Source: Hyphomicrobiales bacterium (GTDB lineage Bacteria > Pseudomonadota > Alphaproteobacteria > Rhizobiales > Beijerinckiaceae). Taken from it: a stretch of 6,912 nt of DNA. The stretch lies in the NCBI GenBank assembly GCA_028290595.1, contig JAQGJO010000442.1, positions 1-6,912 on the forward strand, read 5' to 3'. The notes beneath the pieces were generated by a model. That model saw only the letters and a program-made list of their open reading frames with translations, did no database searches and had not been told where the DNA came from. Of this stretch, positions 1 to 6,477 are shown piece by piece. Made by a program: the position numbers and the translations under genes. Position 1 is the first letter of the stretch, and the number at the start of each line of letters is the position of its first letter.

Positions 1-568
<568 letters not shown>

Positions 569-577
569 CCCTTTGCC

Positions 578-943
578 TCACTCAACCAGCCGCAGCGCCT
601 TGTCCTTGCAAAGGTTGGAGTCGGCGACCTCAATCGTTGAATCATCATCATACGTGCCGGCGAGATCGAACATGCAGCCGATGCGTGCCGGCAAGGTGAC
701 GGTGATCTTCTTGCCGGGCGCGAGGTTGGTGGCGATGACCCGCTCGGTCGCAGCGCCTTCCTTGCCGATGATCTTCAATTCCGTCAGCGTTGCAGCACGC
801 TTGTTTTCCAATGTGATGCGGCCGGGCGAGGCAGGCGTGCGCGCACGCTGAGCGAAGCTGTCGCCGACCGTTGCCGCCAGAGCCACGGCTGCGAGCGCGC
901 TCAAGCCGCAATATTTCGAGATGTCGCTACGGGCTAACATCAT
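578..943 (-). CDS. Small secreted protein with two cysteines, unknown function
   Basis: This gene encodes 121 residues from the chosen ATG. The frame is open up to 973, but an AGGAG (952-956) sits 8 nt before the ATG at 943, so I start there. The N-terminus has a charged stretch followed by a hydrophobic core (GLSALAAVALAATVG, about 13-27) and a likely signal-peptidase site after SFA (about residue 31). The mature part of about 90 residues alternates short hydrophobic strands and polar turns (GRITLENKR, TLTELKIIGKEG, NLAPGKKITVTLP), suggesting a small beta-sandwich. It contains C90 in GCMFDL and C112 in SNLC, which could form a periplasmic disulfide. The pattern 'LxxGxxxxVxLP…C-x-F-D-L…D…N-L-C' resembles small uncharacterised exported proteins I recall from alphaproteobacteria; that is memory, not a search result. 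It follows the LOG gene on the same strand with a 76-bp gap. Confidence 0.72.
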   Translation of the reverse strand: MMLARSDISKYCGLSALAAVALAATVGDSFAQRARTPASPGRITLENKRAATLTELKIIGKEGAATERVIATNLAPGKKITVTLPARIGCMFDLAGTYDDDSTIEVADSNLCKDKALRLVE

Positions 944-951
944 CTGAATAA

Positions 952-956
952 CTCCT
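952..956 (-). promoter_or_regulatory. Ribosome binding site (AGGAG) fixing the start of the small secreted protein
   Basis: On the minus strand AGGAG is followed by 8 nt and then ATGATG. This spacing favours the first of the two ATGs (943) over the second (940) and over the upstream in-frame ATG at 973. Confidence 0.7.
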
Positions 957-979
957 CTTCTCAACGTGTCCAACCCGAT

Positions 980-1004
980 CGGGCATTCATGTGCCCGCGT
1001 TTTT
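980..1004 (+). terminator. Hairpin with T-run, terminator-like in the plus direction
   Basis: CGGGCA (980-985) pairs perfectly with TGCCCG (992-997) around the 6-nt loop TTCATG, and two bases later comes TTTTT (1000-1004). This is an intrinsic-terminator layout reading left to right, yet both flanking genes are on the minus strand. In the minus direction the same stem lies about 20 nt past the LOG stop codon but lacks a T-run. It may block antisense transcription arriving from the left, or mark the 3' end of LOG mRNA. The stem is short, so confidence is moderate. Confidence 0.45.
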
Positions 1005-1019
1005 CTAAAGACTTGCGTG

Positions 1020-1622
1020 CTAGAGCCGCGAAGTCAAATTCGCGCTCTCGACGCCGGCGCGTTCCGCGATGTCGCTTGCCGCGTGAAGGATCGGCACCAC
1101 GTCGGTAATCTTCTCGGCGACCTGATAGCGCACTTCGAGATCCTGCCGGATGAAGCCATTGGTGCGCATATGGGCGAAGAGGTTGAGCAGCGGCCGCCAG
1201 AAACCGCCGATATCGGCGAGCACGACCGGCTTGTTATGACGATCGAGCTGGACCCAGGTGAGCTGTTCGACCAGCTCTTCCAGGGTGCCGACGCCGCCGG
1301 GCAGGGCGACGAAAGCATCGGCCTTCTCGAACATCATGCGCTTGCGCGTATGCATGTCGGGCACGACGATAAGTTCCTGGGCCTCTTTGAAACGGCGTTC
1401 GCGCACGTCGAGAAAATCCGGAATGATGCCGGTGACGTGGCCGCCGGCCTCAAAAACGGATTGGGCGAGAATGCCCATCAGGCCGTGGCTGCCGCCGCCA
1501 TAGACGAGGCCCATGTCGGCCTTCACCAGTTCGACGGCGAGGCTGCGGGCTGCCTCCGCAAAAATTGGATCGGCTCCCATCGAGGAGCCGCAATAAACGC
1601 ATACGTTGTGAATCTTGCTCAT
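1020..1622 (-). CDS. LOG family protein (TIGR00730), putative cytokinin riboside 5'-monophosphate phosphoribohydrolase
   Basis: This gene encodes a 200-residue Rossmann-fold protein of the LOG/YvdD type. In characterised members the enzyme hydrolyses N6-modified adenosine monophosphates to free base and ribose 5-phosphate, often also acting on plain AMP. Visible signatures are VCVYCGSS (residues 7-14), LVYGGGSHGLMG (39-50), GIIPDFL (65-71), the MHTRK segment (90-94) with the catalytic arginine, and PGGVGTLEE (108-116), the nucleotide-binding motif that supplies the catalytic glutamate. Length and motif order match the family throughout. The frame continues upstream to 1718, but family members begin a few residues before the CVYCGSS strand, so I start at ATG 1622. 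No strong Shine-Dalgarno precedes it. The gene is divergent from the LysM gene. In bacteria the physiological role ranges from cytokinin release to nucleotide housekeeping; nothing here decides between them. Confidence 0.92.
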   Translation of the reverse strand: MSKIHNVCVYCGSSMGADPIFAEAARSLAVELVKADMGLVYGGGSHGLMGILAQSVFEAGGHVTGIIPDFLDVRERRFKEAQELIVVPDMHTRKRMMFEKADAFVALPGGVGTLEELVEQLTWVQLDRHNKPVVLADIGGFWRPLLNLFAHMRTNGFIRQDLEVRYQVAEKITDVVPILHAASDIAERAGVESANLTSRL

Positions 1623-1696
1623 ATCCGGCTTGTGGCGTGCAGTTGCGGCGGGGTCAAGGCAGAGTATGGCAGCAGCTTTGCATGAGTGCGACGAAA

Positions 1697-1741
1697 GCAT
1701 TGTGCGAAAAAGTGGCACCGGTTTTTCGCAAAAAACGATGC
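1697..1741. repeat. REP-like palindromic intergenic element
   Basis: TGCGAAAAA (1703-1711) pairs perfectly with TTTTTCGCA (1722-1730), leaving the 10-nt loop GTGGCACCGG. An outer GCAT (1697-1700) and ATGC (1738-1741) can extend the stem across internal mismatches. The pattern 'cgaaaa-gtggcaccgg-ttttcg … gatgcg … atccagagc' closely resembles, from memory, an interspersed palindromic element abundant between genes in Hyphomicrobiales genomes. It lies in the 215-bp divergent region between the LOG and LysM genes. Membership of a repeat family is inferred because only one copy is in the window. Confidence 0.65.
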
Positions 1742-1747
1742 GACATC

Positions 1748-1794
1748 AAAAATCCAGAGCACCGGGCGATTCAGAGGTACGCCCGGGGCTCTGG
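1748..1794 (-). terminator. Long hairpin followed by T5 on the minus strand
   Basis: The arms 1754-1768 and 1780-1794 (CCAGAGC… and …GCTCTGG) pair at 14 of 15 positions around an 11-nt loop. In the minus direction the stem is followed after one base by TTTTT (complement of 1748-1752), the layout of a strong intrinsic terminator. No minus-strand gene lies upstream of it, so it would stop antisense transcripts from the LysM side before they reach the LOG gene. It also abuts the REP-like palindrome, and the CCAGAGC arm may simply belong to that composite element. Confidence 0.5.
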
Positions 1795-1837
1795 ACTTAA
1801 AAAAATGGCCTATTTGCCCGGGGACGGGTAGAATGAG

Positions 1838-2983
1838 GTGACTGTTCAATTGGTTAAGCTCATGTTGGGTCTGTCGAATACTGTTCTTTATGTCATCGGC
1901 GCAGCGCTCGCGGCGACCGCCAGCGTGGTGATCGGCTGGAATGTCTGGCGCCACATGCCCGAGGCGAAGCCGGCCGCTCCGGCCGAGATTGCGCGACAAG
2001 CTCCGGCCAGTTCTGCCCCGACAGAGCATGCGACCATTCGAGTTGAGCCGCGGGCTGCGGCAACGCCGCAGAGTGCCGCTCCGATCAAGCCGCAATTCGA
2101 TGTGGTGCGCGTCGAGCCCACCGGTGAAGCGGTCGCGGCCGGCCGGGCCGAGCCGAAATCGAAAGTTACCCTGCTGGCTTCGGGCAAGCCCGTCGGCGAG
2201 GCTGTGGCTGACGCCGCCGGCCAGTTCGTCATCATCCCGACGCCGCTGCCGCCGGGCGATCATCTTTTCTCGCTGCGCGCCGTTGGCGCCAAGGGCGAGG
2301 CTCTATCGGATCAGACCGTCGCGGTCGCGGTGCCGCAGCGTGGCTCGAAGGACGTCGTGGTGGCGCTGGCCGAGCCCGGCAAGCCGACGCTGGTGCTCTC
2401 CGATGCGAGACCCATCGCTGCCGTCACCACGCCTGGCACGATTTCGATCCGCGCTGTCGAAGCGCAACAGGGCGGTGGTTTCTTCGCCTCCGGTTCGGGC
2501 GCGCCGGGCGCGCAGATCCGGCTTTATCTCAACGACGCCTTCGTTGCCGCGGTGAAAGTGGGACCGGACGGCCGCTGGTCCGTCACCGTGGAAAAAGGCA
2601 TGTCGGCTGGCAATTACGCCGTCCGCGCCGATCTCGTTGCCCCCGACGACGGCAAGGTGCTGGCCCGGTCCGAGGTCGCTTTCGCCTATCCGGCGAGTCC
2701 GGTGGCCGGTGCGAAATCCCAGATGGCGGCTGCCGTGGCGGGCAGGAGCGATATTGGCAGCGATGCCGTTTCGCCGGGCCGAACCGCCGGGACGGACGCC
2801 GTCGTGCCCGATCTTCGTACGGCCAAGGTCGAGCGTGGCGACAGCCTCTGGCGCATCAGCCGCGTCATGCTCGGCCAGGGCGTTCGCTACACCCAGATTT
2901 ACGATGCCAATACGACGCAGATCCGAAATCCCCGCCTGATTTATCCGGGCCAGGTGCTGGTTCTGCCCAACGCCAAACCCTGA
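1838..2983 (+). CDS. Membrane-anchored Ig-like and LysM domain protein
   Basis: This gene encodes 381 residues from GTG 1838; an in-frame ATG at 1862 (residue 9) is an equally possible start, and neither has a clear Shine-Dalgarno. Residues about 14-36 form one hydrophobic helix (signal anchor), followed by an Ala/Pro-rich linker (about 41-85). Two regions look like bacterial Ig-like strands: about 87-165 (FDVVRVEPTGEAV … GQFVIIPTPLPPGDHLFSLRA) and about 201-284 (GAQIRLYLNDAFVAAVKVGPDGRWSVTV). A low-complexity linker leads to a C-terminal LysM domain (about 329-378: KVERGDSLWRISRVMLGQG … RLIYPGQVLVLP), which in this family binds peptidoglycan glycan. The layout suggests a protein tethered to the inner membrane that reaches the cell wall through the periplasm. 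No enzymatic domain is visible. It ends 143 bp before the Atm1-type transporter on the same strand. Confidence 0.88.
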   Translation: MTVQLVKLMLGLSNTVLYVIGAALAATASVVIGWNVWRHMPEAKPAAPAEIARQAPASSAPTEHATIRVEPRAAATPQSAAPIKPQFDVVRVEPTGEAVAAGRAEPKSKVTLLASGKPVGEAVADAAGQFVIIPTPLPPGDHLFSLRAVGAKGEALSDQTVAVAVPQRGSKDVVVALAEPGKPTLVLSDARPIAAVTTPGTISIRAVEAQQGGGFFASGSGAPGAQIRLYLNDAFVAAVKVGPDGRWSVTVEKGMSAGNYAVRADLVAPDDGKVLARSEVAFAYPASPVAGAKSQMAAAVAGRSDIGSDAVSPGRTAGTDAVVPDLRTAKVERGDSLWRISRVMLGQGVRYTQIYDANTTQIRNPRLIYPGQVLVLPNAKP

Positions 2984-3126
2984 AAACGAGCCTTGGGGCC
3001 TTTCCACCGGACATTGCGGCTATTCCGGCGTGTGGCGTGTAATTTCCGCCCAATCGGCTTATATGGAATCATAACAATCGAATGTAGTCCGGGGCGGATC
3101 GTTCCAGGGCGCCGCAAGATCAGGTC

Positions 3127-5121
3127 ATGACACCTCCAATGAACCAGCCGCCGCGCGAACCCGCGCGCCGTGAAGCCACGCTCGCAGAGACTGTCCGGCA
3201 TCTCTGGCCGTACGTCTGGCCGAAGGACCGGTTTGACCTGAAATTGCGCGTCATCGGCGCGATGGGTCTGTTGCTCGCCGCCAAGGTCGTCACGATCCTG
3301 GTGCCCTATTCGTTCAAGTGGATGACCGACGCGCTGACCGATCCGGCGAGCGCCCATGTGCCGTTGCCGGCCATTATTGCCGGCCCCATCGCCATCTGCG
3401 TGATCTACGGCCTGCTACGCAGCTTCATGCAGTTTTTCACCCAGGGGCGCGACGCCCTGTTTGCCGCGGTCTCGATGCATGCGGTGCGGCGCATCGCCAA
3501 CGAAGTCTTTGTCCACTTGCACAATCTGTCGCTGCGCTTTCATCTTGAGCGCAAGACCGGAGGTCTGACGCGCGTGCTCGAGCGCGGTCGCGAGGCCATC
3601 CAGCAGATCGTCCGCATGAGCATGCTGACCGGCGTGCCGACCGTCGTCGAATTCGCGATGATCCTGGGCGTGTTCTATTTCGCCTTCGACTGGCGCTATA
3701 TGATTACGGTCCTGGTGATGATCGTCGTCTATCTCTGGTTCACGACCGTCGCCACCAACTGGCGCATCAACATCCGCCGCGACATGAACGAGAGCGACAC
3801 CGACGCCAATGTGAAGGCGATCGACTCGCTGTTGAACTTCGAGACGGTGAAATATTTCAGCGCCGAAGCCCGTGAGGCGGTGCGCTACGACAAATCTATG
3901 GCGCGCTACGAGAAGAACAGCATTTCCAGCTATATTTCGCTGGCCGTGCTCAATTCCGGCCAGGGGTTCATCTTTGCGGTGTCGCTGTCCGTCATCATGA
4001 TCCTGTGCATCATCGGCATCCGCAACGGCACCAACACGATCGGCGATTTCGTTCTGCTCAATGGCCTGATGATCCAGCTCTATCAGCCGCTGAATTTCAT
4101 GGGCATGGTCTATCGCGAAATTCGCCAGGCGGTCATCGACATCGAACAGATGTTCGACGTGCTGTCGCAGCATCCCGAGATCCAGGACAAGCCGGACGCC
4201 AAGCCGCTAGTTGTCGCCCAGGGCGGCATCCGGTTCGACAACGTGCATTTCGCCTACGATCCGGCGCGGCAAATTCTGAAAGGCGTGTCGTTTGAAGTGC
4301 CGGCCGGCAAGACGGTTGCCGTCGTCGGGCCGTCGGGCGCCGGCAAGTCGACGATTTCGCGGCTGATCTTTCGCTTCTACGAACCGCAGTCAGGCCGCAT
4401 TCTCATCGACGGTCAGAATATCGCCGATGTGACGCAGGCCTCGCTGCGCGAGCAGGTCGGCATGGTTCCCCAGGACACGGTGCTCTTCAACGATACCATC
4501 GCCTACAACATCCGCTACGGCCGCTGGGACGCAACCGACGCGGAAGTGGAGGAGGCGGCGCGCCTCGCCCAGATCGACGGATTCATTCGCCTGGTGCCCG
4601 GCGGATACAAGGCTCAGGTCGGCGAGCGTGGCCTAAAACTGTCGGGCGGCGAGAAGCAGCGTGTCGCCATCGCCCGTACCATTCTCAAGGCACCGCCGAT
4701 CCTGATGCTCGACGAAGCGACTTCGGCGCTCGATTCCTTCACCGAGCGCGAAATCCAGAGCGCGCTCGAACTCGTCGTCAAGGACCGCACCACCCTGGTG
4801 ATCGCCCATCGCCTGTCGACCATCATCAACGCCGACGAGATTCTGGTGCTCGACGCGGGCGAGATCGTCGAACGCGGCTGCCATGAGGACCTGCTGGCGG
4901 CAGGCGGCGTCTACAACGCCCTGTGGAACCGCCAGCGCGAGGTCGACGCCGCGCAGGAAACCCTGCGCCGCGCCGAAGCCGCGGAAGGCAAATCCGTGCA
5001 CGTCGCCATCACTGGCGACCTTTCCAGCCTAGTGCATGACGGAGCCGCCATCGACGACGATGGTCTGGCCGGTGAGGAAGTCGCTGTCCGGCGAGCTCAG
5101 GAAGATCAGAGTGCCAAGTAG
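3127..5121 (+). CDS. Atm1-type ABC exporter (fused permease and ATPase)
   Basis: This is a 664-residue half-transporter that should act as a homodimer in the inner membrane. An N-terminal six-helix exporter domain spans about 38-345, and the nucleotide-binding domain about 366-605. The ATPase motifs are complete: Walker A GPSGAGKST (401-409), Q-loop Q449, signature LSGGEKQ (505-511), Walker B ILMLDE (525-530), D-loop SALD (533-536) and H-loop H561. The membrane domain carries Atm1/ABCB7 hallmarks: NFETVKYFSAEA (237-248), YEKN and NSGQ (276-279). From memory, the N and Q of that last motif correspond to glutathione-contacting residues in Novosphingobium Atm1. Known relatives export glutathione disulfide, glutathione-metal or glutathione-persulfide species, linked to Fe-S homeostasis and metal tolerance; the substrate here is inferred. 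Upstream, 2984-3126 shows no convincing promoter, and the ATG at 3127 has only a weak AGG nearby. The C-terminal 30 residues overlap the SDR gene antisense and look unlike family ends. Confidence 0.93.
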   Translation: MTPPMNQPPREPARREATLAETVRHLWPYVWPKDRFDLKLRVIGAMGLLLAAKVVTILVPYSFKWMTDALTDPASAHVPLPAIIAGPIAICVIYGLLRSFMQFFTQGRDALFAAVSMHAVRRIANEVFVHLHNLSLRFHLERKTGGLTRVLERGREAIQQIVRMSMLTGVPTVVEFAMILGVFYFAFDWRYMITVLVMIVVYLWFTTVATNWRINIRRDMNESDTDANVKAIDSLLNFETVKYFSAEAREAVRYDKSMARYEKNSISSYISLAVLNSGQGFIFAVSLSVIMILCIIGIRNGTNTIGDFVLLNGLMIQLYQPLNFMGMVYREIRQAVIDIEQMFDVLSQHPEIQDKPDAKPLVVAQGGIRFDNVHFAYDPARQILKGVSFEVPAGKTVAVVGPSGAGKSTISRLIFRFYEPQSGRILIDGQNIADVTQASLREQVGMVPQDTVLFNDTIAYNIRYGRWDATDAEVEEAARLAQIDGFIRLVPGGYKAQVGERGLKLSGGEKQRVAIARTILKAPPILMLDEATSALDSFTEREIQSALELVVKDRTTLVIAHRLSTIINADEILVLDAGEIVERGCHEDLLAAGGVYNALWNRQREVDAAQETLRRAEAAEGKSVHVAITGDLSSLVHDGAAIDDDGLAGEEVAVRRAQEDQSAK

Positions 5122-5787
5122 GTCATCTGGCTGCTGATCGCGCTTGATGGCGCGAGACGCATTGATGCCGTTGATCAGCGGCTCGGCCCAGTCGGTATTG
5201 CTCTTCACATTGTCGCTCATGGTCAGGCCCGGCGCGATGCAATTGACGCCGATGCCGGCGCCACCGAGTTCGCGTGCCATCGCCCGCGTCAGCGCCACGA
5301 TCGCGCCTTTCGACGTCACATAATGCAGCAGCATGGGCGTGCCTTTGTAGACCGTGCCTGAGGCGATATTGACGATCTTGCCGTATTTCTGCGCCCGCAT
5401 CTGCGGCGTCGCCGCCTTGCAGCATTCGAATACGCCGCGGATGTTGACCGCCATGACCTTGTCCCATTCGTCGGACGAGATCTCCTCGAAGGGCTTAAGC
5501 GCCAGCTTGCCGAAGACGGCCGCATTGTTGACCAGGATATGCACGCCGCCGAAGGCAGCGACCGTCTTGTCGATCATCTGCTTGGCCGATGCTGCTGATG
5601 ACACATCGACATTGATGCCGAGCGCCTGGCCTCCGGCGGCATTGATGGCGGCAACCGTGCCGGCCGGATCGTCGATATCGGCGACGCAGACCGAGGCGCC
5701 TTCTTTTGCCAATGCCTTGGCATAGGACGCGCCGATGCCCTGCGCCGCTCCGGTGACGATGGCGACCTTGCCGTCCAAACGAGCCAT
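5029..5787 (-). CDS. SDR family NAD(P)-dependent oxidoreductase
   Basis: This gene encodes 252 residues of a complete classical short-chain dehydrogenase/reductase. It shows the cofactor motif TGAAQGIG (12-19), acidic D37 at the end of the second strand (favouring NAD over NADP), DV (61-62), NNAA (87-90) and the catalytic tetrad N115, S143, Y156 and K160 (YVTSK). PG (186-187) and the closing FLTGQTIVVDGG (237-248) are also typical. It oxidises or reduces an alcohol/ketone pair in the cytoplasm; the substrate loop (about 190-215) gives no recognisable specificity. A good ribosome site, GGAG 5 nt before ATG 5787, supports the start. It lies 33 bp downstream of the oxidase-like membrane gene on the same strand and is probably the last gene of that operon. 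Its final 30 codons and stop overlap the Atm1-type gene on the opposite strand. Confidence 0.93.
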   Translation of the reverse strand: MARLDGKVAIVTGAAQGIGASYAKALAKEGASVCVADIDDPAGTVAAINAAGGQALGINVDVSSAASAKQMIDKTVAAFGGVHILVNNAAVFGKLALKPFEEISSDEWDKVMAVNIRGVFECCKAATPQMRAQKYGKIVNIASGTVYKGTPMLLHYVTSKGAIVALTRAMARELGGAGIGVNCIAPGLTMSDNVKSNTDWAEPLINGINASRAIKRDQQPDDLLGTLIFLSSPDSDFLTGQTIVVDGGSVMH

Positions 5788-5792
5788 GTTCT

Positions 5793-5796
5793 CTCC
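5793..5796 (-). promoter_or_regulatory. Ribosome binding site of the SDR gene
   Basis: On the minus strand AGGGAGAG (5791-5798) contains GGAG at 5793-5796, 5 nt before ATG 5787. It lies in the 33-bp gap after the oxidase-like gene, which leaves little room for a separate promoter and supports co-transcription. Confidence 0.65.
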
Positions 5797-5820
5797 CTCT
5801 CGATAGCTTCGGCCTGATCG

Positions 5821-6477
5821 TCAGATCGGCTGCTTGCGTCTGTAAGTATCAATGAGGACGTAGACGAAAATCAACCCGCCGAGCGCCAGTAAAAACAGGC
5901 CGTCCCACCACCATTGATCGTACCATTTGTTCCACACGACAAACGCTTCCGGATAGTCGAGATAACGCCTGGGGATGCCCTCGAGTTTGTTGGGCACGAA
6001 CATCATCGGAAATTGTGGCGCGACCATCCACGTGACGCCGGCCAGGGTCGTCCAGACATGAAGCATGCCGAGATATTCGTTGTATCTGTAGCCCGACATG
6101 CGCGGCAGCAGCTGGTAGACGGCGGCGATAAGCACGACGGCCGCCAGCAACACAAGTACATAGCGGGGATATTGAACAACATAATATGTTTCGTGGAGAT
6201 GCCGGTCGACTCCCGCATTGGCAAGAACGATGCCGGTCTTGGCCATAAAAGCGAGCAGCCCGGCCAGACCCGCAAGCCACATCAACGGCACGCTGAAGCC
6301 AATCGATCCGGCGCATATCACGACGGCCAATAAAATCGCGAATAGTGTCGGCACAGGATGCGCGAAGATAAGCAGAAAGCCCGCGATCACCAGAAGCGCA
6401 TAGGAAAAGCCACGATAGCGCGAGGCTTCGCGCATCGGCAGTGCGAAACTACGCAGTCCTTCGATAAAGCCGTTCAA
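5821..6477 (-). CDS. Truncated cytochrome c oxidase subunit I-like membrane protein lacking heme and copper ligands
   Basis: This gene encodes 218 residues with about six hydrophobic helices (roughly 25-43, 43-62, 64-85, 99-124, 134-157, 190-210). From residue 64 onward it follows helices IX-XII of heme-copper oxidase subunit I: TGIVLANAGVDRHLHETYYVV (81-101) matches the 'GVVLANxxLDxxLHDTYYVV' segment, RYNEYLGMLHVW (131-142) the 'YNE.LGKxHFW' segment, and GIPRRYLDYPEAFVVWN (167-183) the 'GMPRRYxDYPDAFxxWN' segment. However, the helix X heme-ligand motif HFHY is YPRY here (103-106), and the N-terminal helices with the copper ligands are absent. It therefore cannot house the normal heme/copper center. 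H95 and the R170-R171 pair are kept; Asp after H95 is Glu. The start is TTG 6477, overlapping the upstream stop as TTGA; ATG 6435 (residue 15) is the alternative. It is an intact frame flanked by tightly spaced genes, so a functional paralog is likelier than a decayed fragment. Function unknown. Confidence 0.8.
   Translation of the reverse strand: MNGFIEGLRSFALPMREASRYRGFSYALLVIAGFLLIFAHPVPTLFAILLAVVICAGSIGFSVPLMWLAGLAGLLAFMAKTGIVLANAGVDRHLHETYYVVQYPRYVLVLLAAVVLIAAVYQLLPRMSGYRYNEYLGMLHVWTTLAGVTWMVAPQFPMMFVPNKLEGIPRRYLDYPEAFVVWNKWYDQWWWDGLFLLALGGLIFVYVLIDTYRRKQPI

Noticed and set aside
1640..1660. TTGACC (complement of 1650-1655) as a -35 box for the LOG gene
   Set aside because: No acceptable -10 hexamer lies at the right distance, so I do not call a promoter.
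966..1685. A 239-codon plus-strand open frame antisense to the LOG gene
   Set aside because: It mirrors the LOG gene in a high-GC context and its translation (runs rich in His, Asp and Glu) shows no domain; it is a shadow frame.
1623..1718. N-terminal extension of the LOG gene to the ATG at 1718
   Set aside because: The extra 32 residues have no family counterpart, and their codons run into the palindromic element; the start at 1622 fits LOG proteins.
1829..1834. TAGAAT as a -10 box for the LysM gene
   Set aside because: It matches five of six bases, but there is no -35 at 16-18 bp, and it would place the transcript start at or after the GTG start codon. It would only work with the ATG at 1862.
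1619..2263. A 214-codon minus-strand open frame across the intergenic palindromes and the LysM gene start
   Set aside because: It is Arg-rich, has no motif, crosses the repeat and opposes a well-supported gene.
3415..4173. A 252-codon minus-strand open frame inside the exporter gene
   Set aside because: The His/Asp-rich composition is typical of antisense to membrane-domain codons. The sense frame is a clear ABC exporter.
5821..6477. Pseudogene fragment of cytochrome c oxidase subunit I
   Set aside because: The frame is uninterrupted, has its own leading helices, overlaps the upstream stop by 4 bp and is followed closely by another gene, all of which favour a functional gene. Not fully excluded without homologs.
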